This document shows, one piece after another, positions 20,541-29,545 of a stretch of DNA of 64,000 nt (positions are counted from its first letter, which is position 1; each line of letters begins with the position of its first letter). This DNA comes from an uncultured Pelagibacteraceae bacterium. Lineage in GTDB: Bacteria; Pseudomonadota; Alphaproteobacteria; Pelagibacterales; Pelagibacteraceae. The notes beneath the pieces were generated by a model. The model made no database searches. It was not told where the DNA came from and worked only from the letters and a program-made list of their open reading frames with translations. The stretch spans positions 62,001 through 126,000 of the forward strand of contig CACIPQ010000003.1 of NCBI GenBank assembly GCA_902588585.1, in the 5' to 3' direction. A program made the translations under genes and the position numbers.

Positions 20541-22094
20541 TTAATCTCCAAATACGATCTTTCTAGCATCCATTATCATGCTATCTGCCTCTTCTCGTGT
20601 TAAGGCAAAATCTTCCAAGTAACCATTAATCTTTATACGTTTACCTTTAATTTCATCCATGCCGCCTATCAATTCATCAGATGCCAGCTCAGCAAAGTCC
20701 TTTAGTTTTTTTATATTTTGTTCTCCTAAAACAACCAACATTCCTTGTGTCATACCCTTTATGTTGATCAAATCATCTTCTACTCCCAGCTCTTTTAATT
20801 TTTTTGATATTTCTATTTTTTCTTTTTCTAAATATTCTTTTGCTCTTGAAATTAATTCTTCTGCAGTGGAATCTTCTATACCTTCTATCTTAGAAATATC
20901 TTCAATTTTTGATTGGGCAATTTCTTCTATAGTTTGAACATTTTCAGACACCAATAGCTGACCTAAAGTTTCATCTACCTCTAAATTTTTAATAAAATTT
21001 TGACTTCTCTCTTTAAATTCAGTCTGTCTTCTTTCTGAGTCCTCTTTATCCGTTAAAATATCTATTTCATAATTAATTAATTTTGATGCCAATCTAACAT
21101 TTTGCCCTCTTCTCCCTATAGCTTTGCTTAAATTTTCTTCTGTCAGAATTACATCGATTCTTTTATTTTGTTCATCTATCAAAACTTTCTGTATTTCAGC
21201 TGGTGATAAAGATTCGGCAACAAGTGTTGGCAGGTCTTCCGTCCACTTAATAATATCTATTTTTTCTCCATGAAGTTCGTTTACTACAGTTTGAACTCTG
21301 CTGCCTCTCATTCCTACACATGCCCCAACTGGGTCTAATGATGAATCGTTTGAATGAACGCAAATTTTAGCTCTACTTCCAGGGTCTCTTGAAACAGCTT
21401 TAATTTCTATTACACCTTCATAAATTTCCGGAACTTCTTGAAAAAATAGTCTAGATAAGAATTGTGGATGAGCACGAGATAAGAATATTTGGTGACCTTT
21501 ATTGTCTCTTTTAACTTCATAGCAATAAGCTTTTACTCTATCTCCATTTTTTAATATTTCTCTTTGTATTAATTCCTCTTTTCTTATAATTCCTTCCGCT
21601 CTCCCAAGATCTATTATAACATTACCGTATTCCAATCTTTTTATTATCCCACTTAAAATTTGTCCCTGCTTATCTATAAAGTCATTGTATTGTCTAGTTC
21701 TTTCGGCTTCTTTAACCCTCTGAGAAATAACTTGTTTTGCACTCTGAGCAGCTATCCTTCCAAAATCAACCTGGGGCAATTCTTCGTATATTTTATCTCC
21801 AATTTTTAAATCTTTATTTTTTTTATCTACAAGACCTGCATCCTTTAAGGATATTTCTCGAGCAGGATCCTCTACCTTCTCTACAATTTGAAGAACTTTT
21901 TGAATTATAATGCTACCTTTTTCTCTATCAATCTTGGCTTCGATTTCATTATCAAAACCAAATTTACTATAAGCAGCCTTTTGGATCGCAGTTTCCATTG
22001 AGCTTAATATAAGCTCTTTGTCGATTGATTTTTCGTTTGCTACGGAATCAACGATTCTTAATAGTTCTTGTTTGTCTAAACCTCTATTTAACAT
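20541..22094 (-). CDS. nusA: Transcription termination/antitermination factor NusA
   Basis: RNA polymerase-associated factor acting in pausing, termination and rRNA antitermination. The 517 residues show the N-terminal RNAP-binding domain, an S1 domain (GIIKRLEYGNVIIDLGRAEGI), two KH domains (VGACVGMRGSRVQTVVNELHGEKIDII and AIGRRGQNVRLASKL, given by their key parts) and C-terminal helix-hairpin-helix repeats, including GMTQGMLVVLGEQNIKKLKDFAELASDEL-like elements around residue 440. rimP, which precedes nusA in most bacteria, is missing; the metK terminator lies just upstream, so the nusA promoter must lie in the 95-bp gap. Confidence 0.97.
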   Translation of the reverse strand: MLNRGLDKQELLRIVDSVANEKSIDKELILSSMETAIQKAAYSKFGFDNEIEAKIDREKGSIIIQKVLQIVEKVEDPAREISLKDAGLVDKKNKDLKIGDKIYEELPQVDFGRIAAQSAKQVISQRVKEAERTRQYNDFIDKQGQILSGIIKRLEYGNVIIDLGRAEGIIRKEELIQREILKNGDRVKAYCYEVKRDNKGHQIFLSRAHPQFLSRLFFQEVPEIYEGVIEIKAVSRDPGSRAKICVHSNDSSLDPVGACVGMRGSRVQTVVNELHGEKIDIIKWTEDLPTLVAESLSPAEIQKVLIDEQNKRIDVILTEENLSKAIGRRGQNVRLASKLINYEIDILTDKEDSERRQTEFKERSQNFIKNLEVDETLGQLLVSENVQTIEEIAQSKIEDISKIEGIEDSTAEELISRAKEYLEKEKIEISKKLKELGVEDDLINIKGMTQGMLVVLGEQNIKKLKDFAELASDELIGGMDEIKGKRIKINGYLEDFALTREEADSMIMDARKIVFGD

Positions 22095-22107
22095 AATATT
22101 CGTACCT

Positions 22108-22134
22108 AAAAAAAAATGGGCAAAAGCCCATTTT
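22108..22134 (-). terminator. Rho-independent terminator after metK
   Basis: On the minus strand, stem ATGGGC-TTTT-GCCCAT (22116-22121 paired with 22126-22131, extendable by A-T pairs) is followed by a run of eight T (complement of 22108-22115). It lies after the metK stop and before the nusA start, so it separates the tsaB-metK operon from the nusA-pnp operon. Confidence 0.85.
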
Positions 22135-22189
22135 GTCCTTCCAGGTAACTTATTGTCTATGTAATTTATATTTTGTCTTTTTTCAAGAA

Positions 22190-23353
22190 CTACTTTTTAA
22201 AAACCCCAATTTTATCAGTTTTTTCCCAAGAAAAAGAACCACCTGATCCCGGTTTTCTACCAAAATGACCATAGGCAGCTGTACATTCATAAATAGGTTT
22301 ATTCAACGATAACATTTCTCTTATACCTCTAGGACTTAAGTCAAAATTATCTTTGATTAACTTTTCGACATGTTTAGATTTTTCTTCGTCTCCATCAAAA
22401 AGATTAACATAAATCGATAGAGGTTTTGAAACACCAATAGCATAAGCAAGCTGAATTAAACATTTGTCTGCAATCTTTGATGCTACTACATTTTTTGCAA
22501 CGTATCTTGCTGCATAAGCCGCTGATCTGTCTACCTTGCTTGGATCCTTTCCAGAAAAAGCTCCTCCTCCGTGGGGAGCTGCTCCACCATATGTATCAAC
22601 TATAATTTTTCTTCCTGTAAGACCACTGTCACCATCTGGTCCGCCAATAATAAATTGACCTGTCGGATTAACATAAAATTCTTCTTCTTTTAATCCAGAC
22701 AGTAATTGTTTTGGTATGGATTTTTCTAAATAAGGTCTAACAATTTCTTTCACTTGTGTTTGATCAACTTTAGATGAGTGTTGTGTAGAAATTACAACTG
22801 ATTTTACCTTAACTGGTTTACCATTCTCGTATAACATTGTGACTTGACTTTTTGAGTCTGGTTCTAAATTTTTAGCAATTCCTTTTTTTCTATCTAAAGC
22901 CATAAGTTCTAAAATTTTATGTGAAAAATAAATTGGTGCGGGCATTAAAACATCTGTTTCATTACAAGCATAACCAAACATTATACCTTGGTCTCCGGCC
23001 CCTTCATCTTTGTTCCCTTTGGAGTCAACCCCCATGGCTATATCCGAAGATTGTGCATGTAAATGAACATCCACGCTACAGTTTTTCCAATGAAAACCTT
23101 TTTGTTCATATCCTATATCTTTTATGCAATTTCGAACTTTTTGAATCAAATCTTCTTTTTTTACTTCAGGACCTCTTACTTCTCCGGCTAAAATAACTTT
23201 ATTGGTTGTTGTTAAAGTTTCACATGCTACTCTTGAGAAGGGATCTTTTGAAAGATAAGTATCAACTACCATATCAGAAATACGATCACAAACCTTATCT
23301 GGATGGCCTTCAGAAACCGATTCGCTTGTAAATAAATAATCTTTTGATTTCAT
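22190..23353 (-). CDS. metK: S-adenosylmethionine synthetase
   Basis: Makes S-adenosylmethionine from ATP and methionine. The 387 residues contain [19 protein letters not shown] near the N-terminus (catalytic His), [12 protein letters not shown], and the P-loop-like [23 protein letters not shown], given by its key part [19 protein letters not shown]. The ATG overlaps the lnt stop by one base (TAATG), so it is the last gene of the tsaB-fur-miaB-phoH-ybeY-lnt-metK run. No SAM riboswitch is possible directly before it because lnt abuts. trmB and rimP, which often follow, are missing. Confidence 0.98.
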   Translation of the reverse strand: MKSKDYLFTSESVSEGHPDKVCDRISDMVVDTYLSKDPFSRVACETLTTTNKVILAGEVRGPEVKKEDLIQKVRNCIKDIGYEQKGFHWKNCSVDVHLHAQSSDIAMGVDSKGNKDEGAGDQGIMFGYACNETDVLMPAPIYFSHKILELMALDRKKGIAKNLEPDSKSQVTMLYENGKPVKVKSVVISTQHSSKVDQTQVKEIVRPYLEKSIPKQLLSGLKEEEFYVNPTGQFIIGGPDGDSGLTGRKIIVDTYGGAAPHGGGAFSGKDPSKVDRSAAYAARYVAKNVVASKIADKCLIQLAYAIGVSKPLSIYVNLFDGDEEKSKHVEKLIKDNFDLSPRGIREMLSLNKPIYECTAAYGHFGRKPGSGGSFSWEKTDKIGVFKK

Positions 23354-24909
23354 TAAATTTTAAGTTTTCGCAATACAAAAAAAGTAACAACATATGTAAT
23401 TAAAAGTAAAGAAAATATCAAACTTTTTTTGGTTGTATTTTTTTCTAATTTTAAAATCGGCAAATCCAACTCAATATTGCCAAACTCATTGGAGTTTAAA
23501 CTTTTTAAAACTTTTCCATTAGGGTCAATAAACGCGCTAATTCCTTTGTTTGCAGACCTTATAGTAAAAGTTTCTGACTCAATTGATCTGAAAATTGCTT
23601 TTGCAAAATGCTGCTGTGGACCTATACTGTTCCCAAACCAAGCATCCTCGGAAATATTTATCACAAAATCAAATTTGTTTTTTTTATTCTCTAATAAATT
23701 AGGAAAAATAATCTCATAACAAATTAGAGGTAATAGACTTACATTTTTATTATTAAATTTTAACAAAATAACAGAGTTGCTTTTCCCTTTAGAAAAAGAA
23801 GAATAACCGGGTGTAATTTTTTTTAGCCCGATTCGATTAAGAATTTTTTCAAATGGTAAAAATTCTCCAAAGGGAACTAATTTTTTTTTATCATACTTAC
23901 CAATAATATTTAAATCCCTATCTAAAATAATTAAACTATTATGAAAGTTGTCATTTTGTTTATCAGCCTTCTTAGTATTCGCGCCTAATATAATGAGATG
24001 TTTTTTAGAAAAGTTTTCTCTAAACAATTTTTTAATTTCTTCTAGTTTTTGAAAATTTACATCTAAAATGACCCCTTCAGGCCAAACAAAAACTGTTTCC
24101 TGGTCTTTATTGGGTTCACTAAATGTAATCAGCTTTCTAACAACAAGATTTGGATCCTTAAATTCTGATAGATTAGTTCCAGCAGATACAATTTTAAAAT
24201 TTATTTTTTTTTCTACATAATCCCTTGATTCTGAATTGATTTTATATGAACCATAAAAATAATTAATAAAAGCTAAAATTATAAAAAAGCTTATAAAAAA
24301 ATATTTAAATTTTCCCTTAAAAAATAAGACAGCTGGTAAAAAAAATAAAGTTATGAGCAAAAGGTTAAATGAAAAGATTCCGATAGTAGATAATATTTGT
24401 AGGCTTTCTTGTGACCAAGAAAAACTATACGCCCAAAGGTTCCAAGGAAATCCTGTAAAAATAAAACTTCTGAGGAAATCAAAAAAAGATAATAATAAAC
24501 TAATAAAAATTATAGAAAATATTTTTAAATCAATAAAGTAGCCAACTAGAACTATGGGCAAGGAAAAAAATAAAGATAAAAATAATGGAATTAATATTAA
24601 ACTAAATGGGATTAAAAATTTATAAGATTCATCAAAAGTTAAAGAATAAGCAATCCAATAAAATCCAAAGAGAAAAAAACCAAATCCATAAGAAGTGCCT
24701 AAAAAAAACAAATTTTTTAAAAAAGGTTTTTTTCTATAAAGACTTTGAGTTTTTTTTTTTACATAAAAAATTAAATAAAATAGTAAAGAAACTGATATTG
24801 CATTAAATATAAAGAGATTAAATGGTCTAAAACCTAGAACAGTAATTCCTCCCAAAATAAATGGAAACACAAATAGAATAAAGTATCTTTTATTAAAAAA
24901 GTTTAACAT
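23353..24909 (-). CDS. lnt: Apolipoprotein N-acyltransferase Lnt
   Basis: Inner-membrane enzyme that adds the third acyl chain to the N-terminal cysteine of lipoproteins. The 518 residues have about six to seven N-terminal membrane helices, then a periplasmic nitrilase-like domain with the Glu-Lys-Cys triad: WPEG, lysine in [12 protein letters not shown] and cysteine in [12 protein letters not shown], and a last membrane helix near the C-terminus. Several lipoproteins in this window (BON protein, LptE, DUF3576) would be substrates. It overlaps the ybeY end by 7 bp; corC/tlyC, usually between ybeY and lnt, is absent. Confidence 0.96.
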   Translation of the reverse strand: MLNFFNKRYFILFVFPFILGGITVLGFRPFNLFIFNAISVSLLFYLIFYVKKKTQSLYRKKPFLKNLFFLGTSYGFGFFLFGFYWIAYSLTFDESYKFLIPFSLILIPLFLSLFFSLPIVLVGYFIDLKIFSIIFISLLLSFFDFLRSFIFTGFPWNLWAYSFSWSQESLQILSTIGIFSFNLLLITLFFLPAVLFFKGKFKYFFISFFIILAFINYFYGSYKINSESRDYVEKKINFKIVSAGTNLSEFKDPNLVVRKLITFSEPNKDQETVFVWPEGVILDVNFQKLEEIKKLFRENFSKKHLIILGANTKKADKQNDNFHNSLIILDRDLNIIGKYDKKKLVPFGEFLPFEKILNRIGLKKITPGYSSFSKGKSNSVILLKFNNKNVSLLPLICYEIIFPNLLENKKNKFDFVINISEDAWFGNSIGPQQHFAKAIFRSIESETFTIRSANKGISAFIDPNGKVLKSLNSNEFGNIELDLPILKLEKNTTKKSLIFSLLLITYVVTFFVLRKLKI

Positions 24910-25367
24910 TTAATTTGTTTAAATATTTTATCTTCTAATTTTTTCATCTGATAATAATCTCTGTTTTTATAGTGTTTATAGCCAAGCAGATGCAGAAATC
25001 CGTGTATCCATAATTTGTTAAATTCTTTTTTAAAATTTTTTTTCATTTTGTTTATTTTATAAAAATTTAAAGCTATATCGCCAAGATAAATATCTCTTTT
25101 ATTTTTCTTTAAGTTAATCTTAGTTTCTTTTGCTGTATAATAAGGAAATGAAAGAACATCGGTTATTTTATTTTTTTTTCTAAATTTATTGTTTAAAAAT
25201 TTAATTTCTTTATTACCTGTCAATAAGATTGAAAAATTAACATTTTTTGCTTTTATTAATTCTTTTTTGAAATTTATTAATTTTATCTTTTCATTTAAAT
25301 ACTTATCTGGATTAGGAATATATCTTTTCCAGTTTTTGTCTCTGACAAAAACATCAATTTTGATCAT
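24903..25367 (-). CDS. ybeY: Endoribonuclease YbeY
   Basis: Zinc-dependent RNase for 16S rRNA 3' maturation and ribosome quality control. With the start at ATG 25367 (MIKIDVFVRDKNW) it has 154 residues, with the metal-binding HGFLHLLGYKH (His122, His126, His132) and the family segment NKITDVLSFPY. The upstream in-frame extension to 25442 lies inside phoH and is not credible. It overlaps the phoH end by 14 bp and lnt by 7 bp, in the usual phoH-ybeY order. Confidence 0.95.
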   Translation of the reverse strand: MIKIDVFVRDKNWKRYIPNPDKYLNEKIKLINFKKELIKAKNVNFSILLTGNKEIKFLNNKFRKKNKITDVLSFPYYTAKETKINLKKNKRDIYLGDIALNFYKINKMKKNFKKEFNKLWIHGFLHLLGYKHYKNRDYYQMKKLEDKIFKQIKC

Positions 25368-26367
25368 TAATATTTTTTTGATATGCTTGAATAATTTTTG
25401 ATACGAGAGGGTGTCTAACCACATCTTTATGATCAAATTCAATAATTTTTATTTCTTTTAAATCTTTTAAGATTTTTTTTGATTTGATCAATCCAGAGTG
25501 ATTTTTATTAATTAAATCAACCTGAGACGGATCTCCGTTTACAACTAATTTTGAATTTTCCCCAATTCTAGTTAAAAACATTTTAATTTGTGTTGAAGTA
25601 GCATTTTGTGCTTCATCAAGAATAGCAAAAGAATTTTTTAAAGTTCTACCACGCATAAAAGCCAATGGCGCAATTTCAATTTCTCCTGTTTCTATTTTTC
25701 TTTGAATCTTTTCGTACCCAAAAAGATCATACAATGCATCATACAAAGGTCTTAAATAAGGATCGACCTTTTCTTTCATGTCGCCTGGTAAAAAACCTAA
25801 TCTTTCGCCAGCTTCAACTGCTGGTCTCGATAATATTACTCTCTGAATTTTTTTTTCCATTAACATGGTAACAGCTACTGAAACCGCCAAATAACTTTTT
25901 CCTGTTCCAGCTGGGCCTAATGACATAATTATATCTTGATTTTGTAAGGCTTTTAGATAATCCGATTGTTTTTTTGATCTTGGAATTATTGACCTTCTCG
26001 GTGTTTTAATAACTTGATCTATAGACCTAACATTATTTTTATTTTTATCTTCCAAGTCAGACACTCCATGTTTAATAGAATAAATTATATCATTATTTTC
26101 TATAGAATTGGTAACAAGAAATTTATTAACTAAAAACATCAATGAATTTGAAACATTTGATATTGAATTTTTATTTCCTTTTGCAGTTATCGAGTTCCCT
26201 CTAAAAAAAAGCTTTGTACTAGTAAGCTTTTCTATTTCAGTAAGATTTTTATTAAACTCTCCAACAACTGCCATCAAAACATTATTGTTAAATATTTTTA
26301 TATTTACAGTTTGACTATCAATTTTTTTTATGGAAATTTCTTTATTAAGATTTTTTGCCTCTTGCAT
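25354..26367 (-). CDS. phoH: PhoH-like ATPase (YbeZ)
   Basis: P-loop ATPase of the PhoH family, thought to act with YbeY in RNA metabolism. The 337 residues contain the Walker A GPAGTGKSYLAV near residue 150, VILSRPAVEAGERLGFLPGD, the Walker B AILDEAQNAT and NGDPSQVDL. The N-terminal part (about 1-110) contains a short KH-like segment, as in YbeZ. Its ATG overlaps the miaB stop (TAATG). Exact biochemical role in the family is not settled. Confidence 0.95.
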   Translation of the reverse strand: MQEAKNLNKEISIKKIDSQTVNIKIFNNNVLMAVVGEFNKNLTEIEKLTSTKLFFRGNSITAKGNKNSISNVSNSLMFLVNKFLVTNSIENNDIIYSIKHGVSDLEDKNKNNVRSIDQVIKTPRRSIIPRSKKQSDYLKALQNQDIIMSLGPAGTGKSYLAVSVAVTMLMEKKIQRVILSRPAVEAGERLGFLPGDMKEKVDPYLRPLYDALYDLFGYEKIQRKIETGEIEIAPLAFMRGRTLKNSFAILDEAQNATSTQIKMFLTRIGENSKLVVNGDPSQVDLINKNHSGLIKSKKILKDLKEIKIIEFDHKDVVRHPLVSKIIQAYQKNINDQN

Positions 26368-27710
26368 TAAGCTGCTGCTTCTCTTTCCATATTTACCTTG
26401 GTACCAAATAGAGTATTTCTATTACAATCTTGAATTTTAACGCCAATTATTTTTCCAATATCCTTTTCTCGAACATTGTTTATAACGACCGGTGTTAGGT
26501 TTTCATTTCTACCAAAATATTTTGTCTGTTTCTTCATTCTATTTTCAATTAAAACTTCAGTTAATTTTCCAATTTCATTTTTATTTGCTTTTATTTGTAT
26601 ATCTACAAGCAAATTTTGTAGTTCTGTTAATCTTCTCATTTGTGTTTCCCTATCAACTCTTTCAAGATTAGAAGCTGGTGTCCCAGGTCGTGGATTGTAA
26701 ACAAAGGAAAATGAATTGATAAAATTTACTTCCTTAACTAAAGAAATTGTATCATAAAAATCTTTTTCTGTTTCTCCTGGGTATCCAACAATAAAATCAC
26801 TTGAAAATTTTATATCAGGTTTTACCTTTATCAACTTATGAATTATCGACAGATATTCTTCTCTGCTATGTTTACGATTCATACTTTTTAAAATTTTATT
26901 GGAACCACTTTGAACTGGTAAATGAAGAAATGGCATTAATTTTTTTGCATTTTTATAGCAATCGATTAAATCATCGGTCATATCTATAGGATGTGAAGTC
27001 GTATACCTAATTCTTTTTAATTCTTTTAGTTTATCCAAACTCATTATCAAATTTGAAAATTTAAAAACTTTTTCTTTTTCATTATAAAAATAAGCATTAA
27101 CATTCTGACCTAATAAAGTAATTTCTTTTGTTCCGTTTAAAATTAAATCTTTTGCTTCTTTTATTACTTCTTCTGGTGATCTGGAATATTCTGGGCCTCT
27201 TGTATAAGGAACAACGCAAAAATTACAAAATTTATCACAACCTTCTTGGATTGTTATAAACGAAGATACTTTTGAGTCTAGATTTTTAACTTTATTTAGT
27301 TCGTCAAACTTTTCTACAACGTCAAAATTTGTAAAGTTTAATTTCTCTTTTTTCTTATGAAGTTTTGACAAAATTTTAGGAACATTGTGATAAGACTGAG
27401 GTCCCACAACGGCATCTATATAGGGTTCTCTTTTTAGCATTTCATTATTTTCTGCTTGAGCAACACAGCCTGTAACTAAAACTATAGGTTTTTTCTTATT
27501 TCTATAATTTTTTTTAAGGCGTCCAATATCGTGATAAACTTTTTCGGTTGCCTTTTCTCTTATGTGGCATGTGTTTAAAACATAACAATCTATATTGTTG
27601 ATATTATCTGTTTTATAATAACCAACTTTTTCAGCTAAAGTTGAAATACGTTGGCTATCGTATTCGTTCATTTGACAACCAAAAGTTTTGATAAATATTT
27701 TTTTTGACAA
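26367..27710 (-). CDS. miaB: tRNA-2-methylthio-N6-dimethylallyladenosine synthase MiaB
   Basis: Radical-SAM methylthiotransferase that modifies A37 of tRNAs reading UNN codons. The 447 residues show the N-terminal MTTase domain with Cys in FGCQMNEYDS, NTCHIREKA and TGCVAQ, the radical SAM motif CDKFCNFC (CxxxCxxC) near residue 158, and a C-terminal TRAM domain. miaA was not found in the window. Located between fur and phoH in the usual order; 4-bp spacing to fur. Confidence 0.97.
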   Translation of the reverse strand: MSKKIFIKTFGCQMNEYDSQRISTLAEKVGYYKTDNINNIDCYVLNTCHIREKATEKVYHDIGRLKKNYRNKKKPIVLVTGCVAQAENNEMLKREPYIDAVVGPQSYHNVPKILSKLHKKKEKLNFTNFDVVEKFDELNKVKNLDSKVSSFITIQEGCDKFCNFCVVPYTRGPEYSRSPEEVIKEAKDLILNGTKEITLLGQNVNAYFYNEKEKVFKFSNLIMSLDKLKELKRIRYTTSHPIDMTDDLIDCYKNAKKLMPFLHLPVQSGSNKILKSMNRKHSREEYLSIIHKLIKVKPDIKFSSDFIVGYPGETEKDFYDTISLVKEVNFINSFSFVYNPRPGTPASNLERVDRETQMRRLTELQNLLVDIQIKANKNEIGKLTEVLIENRMKKQTKYFGRNENLTPVVINNVREKDIGKIIGVKIQDCNRNTLFGTKVNMEREAAA

Positions 27711-27714
27711 TGTA

Positions 27715-28125
27715 TTAATTTTTTTTGATTTTGCTGCCGTATAGTTCTAATCTATGGTCGACTAACTTATAACCATATTTCTCGGCAATTTTATTTTGTA
27801 GATTTTCAATTTCATCGTCTACAAATTCTATTATCTCACCACTATTAACATCTATCAAATGATCATGATGGGTGTCTGGTGATTGTTCGTATCTTGCTTT
27901 ACCACCTTTAAAATCATGCTTTTCAAGAATGCCTGACTCTTCAAAAAGTTTTACCGTCCTGTATACAGTGGCAATACTAACCTTCTTGTCAATCTTACTT
28001 ACTCTTTTGTGTAATTCATCAACATCAGGGTGGTCAGTAGCTTCGCTCATTACTTTAGCGATTAGTCTTCTTTGATCAGTTAATCTAACACCTTTTGTTT
28101 TGCACTTTTCTTCAATTTTATTCAT
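27715..28125 (-). CDS. fur: Ferric/manganese uptake regulator, alphaproteobacterial Fur/Mur type
   Basis: Metal-responsive repressor. The 136 residues have a winged helix (VRLTDQRRLIAKVMSE, VSIATVYRTVKLFEE) and the metal-sensing HHDHLID followed by EIENLQ and DHRLELYG. The CxxC zinc pairs of E. coli Fur are missing (HLIDVNSGEIIEF instead of HLICxxC), as in the alphaproteobacterial Fur/Mur group, which often responds to manganese. First gene after tsaB in the minus-strand operon; miaB follows at 4 bp. Confidence 0.93.
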   Translation of the reverse strand: MNKIEEKCKTKGVRLTDQRRLIAKVMSEATDHPDVDELHKRVSKIDKKVSIATVYRTVKLFEESGILEKHDFKGGKARYEQSPDTHHDHLIDVNSGEIIEFVDDEIENLQNKIAEKYGYKLVDHRLELYGSKIKKN

Positions 28126-28142
28126 TGTAAATTATCGGTAAT

Positions 28143-28526
28143 TTAGCTCAAATATACTGGTTTAATCAAATTATTTTCTATTAAATTATTTTTAATTAAT
28201 AATTCAATATTTTTGAGGTTAAATGCGGCTAAATCAGAATCTTTATAGCCATAAAGCTTAACGCCTTTTGATATTTTGATGCCTTTTGCAACAGCAAGCG
28301 AAATTCTTATTCCTGAAAAACTACCAGGCCCAATATTTACTATAATAGAAAAATTTTTATCAATTTTGGCTTTTTTTTGTTTAACAAATTCAAATATATT
28401 ATTCACAAATGATTCATTATTTCTTATATTAGTTTGAAGTTTTTTAAGAAAGAAACTACTATTAACCCTTAAACCAATTGAATTATTTTTGCCTGTGAAA
28501 TTAATTATTAAAAAATCCTTTATCAT
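28143..28526 (-). CDS. tsaB: TsaB-like component of tRNA threonylcarbamoyladenosine synthesis, shortened
   Basis: Partner protein of TsaD/TsaE in making t6A37 on tRNA. With start ATG 28526 (MIKDFLIINFTGK) only 127 residues remain, against about 200-230 usually. The signature GPGSFSGIRISLAVAKGIKI (residues about 79-98) and the final KPVYLS are intact, so both ends are present and the middle or C-terminal lobe has shrunk. The first strand reads INFTGK where active relatives have IDT. rimI, normally next, is absent and fur follows. Its 5' end overlaps the divergent deacetylase gene by about 32 bp. Confidence 0.8.
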   Translation of the reverse strand: MIKDFLIINFTGKNNSIGLRVNSSFFLKKLQTNIRNNESFVNNIFEFVKQKKAKIDKNFSIIVNIGPGSFSGIRISLAVAKGIKISKGVKLYGYKDSDLAAFNLKNIELLIKNNLIENNLIKPVYLS

Positions 28527-29544
28527 TGCTTTATTTATAGTTTTTTTATCCATTCTAAACAATTCTTATTCTGAAGCAAAAAACATTGAAGATTACGGTA
28601 TTCTTTCAATAATGTACCACCGTTTTGAAGAAAATAAATATCCATCAACCAATATCAAATTAGAAGATTTTAAGTCTCAAATTAATCTAATAGAAAAATA
28701 TAAATATAAGTTTATTTCCCATGATGAATTTGAATCTTCAATTAGCGAGAAGAATTTAGAGAAAAAAATCTTATTAACTATAGACGATGGTTTTTCTTCT
28801 TTTTATGAAAATGCTTGGCCAATTTTAAAAGAAAAAAAAATACCTTTTATAATATTTATTAACACTGAAACTGTAGGATCAAGAGGATACATGGATTGGT
28901 CTCAAATAAAAAAAATTTCTGAGTTCGATTTTGTTCACATTGGAAATCATAGTCACTCTCATGAATATTTAGTAGATTGGAGCGATGATAAAATAGAAGA
29001 GGATTTAATAACTTCTATAAAAATTTTTAAGGAAAAGTTAAACCATGAAACAAAGTTTTTTGCATATCCTTTTGGTGAATATAAAAAGTCTTATAAAGAA
29101 ATTGTTAAAAAATTAGGATTTGAGTATGCATTTGGTCAACATTCTGGAGTTATGGATAAAACAAAAGATAAGTTTGAATTACCAAGATTTCCTATCAATG
29201 AAAAGTATGGAGAAGAAAAAAGATTTAAATCAATTTTACAAACAATTCCATTTCCATATTTAAAAATTACTCCAGAAGAAAAATATCTAAGTCCAAAAAA
29301 CAATCCGCCAAATGTTAGTATAACTTTTTTTGAAAATGGTATAAATTTAAAAAATATAACTTGTTATTCAAATGAAGAAAATAAATGGAGAAAGTCAAAA
29401 ATTGAATTTTTACAAACTAATAGATTAAAAATAATATTAGAAGGAAAGTTTACTACTGAAAGAGGAAGAATTAACTGTTCCTTAAGAGAAGATAGTGGAG
29501 AGTGGAGATGGCTCGGAATTCAGTTTATAGTATCTGATTTATAA
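28495..29544 (+). CDS. Secreted polysaccharide deacetylase (NodB domain)
   Basis: Carbohydrate esterase 4-type enzyme that removes acetyl groups from a polysaccharide in the envelope; substrate unknown. The signal peptide is clear when translation starts at GTG 28495 (MKLIIKKSFIIALFIVF..., cut after YSEA); TTG 28489 is the alternative. The NodB domain has SIMYHRFEE, motif 1 TIDDGFSSF (metal-binding Asp-Asp), motif 2 GNHSHSHEYL (two histidines) and FAYPFGEY. A C-terminal region of about 100 residues is unrecognised. The gene is head-to-head with and overlaps tsaB, so its promoter must lie inside tsaB. Confidence 0.88.
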   Translation: MKLIIKKSFIIALFIVFLSILNNSYSEAKNIEDYGILSIMYHRFEENKYPSTNIKLEDFKSQINLIEKYKYKFISHDEFESSISEKNLEKKILLTIDDGFSSFYENAWPILKEKKIPFIIFINTETVGSRGYMDWSQIKKISEFDFVHIGNHSHSHEYLVDWSDDKIEEDLITSIKIFKEKLNHETKFFAYPFGEYKKSYKEIVKKLGFEYAFGQHSGVMDKTKDKFELPRFPINEKYGEEKRFKSILQTIPFPYLKITPEEKYLSPKNNPPNVSITFFENGINLKNITCYSNEENKWRKSKIEFLQTNRLKIILEGKFTTERGRINCSLREDSGEWRWLGIQFIVSDL

Positions 29545-29545
29545 A

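Noticed and set aside
22095-22189. Possible rimP remnant between metK and nusA
   Set aside because: The 95 bp contain the metK terminator and no reading frame of useful length.
23354-23420. SAM riboswitch before metK
   Set aside because: metK overlaps the lnt stop codon, so there is no untranslated leader to hold a riboswitch.
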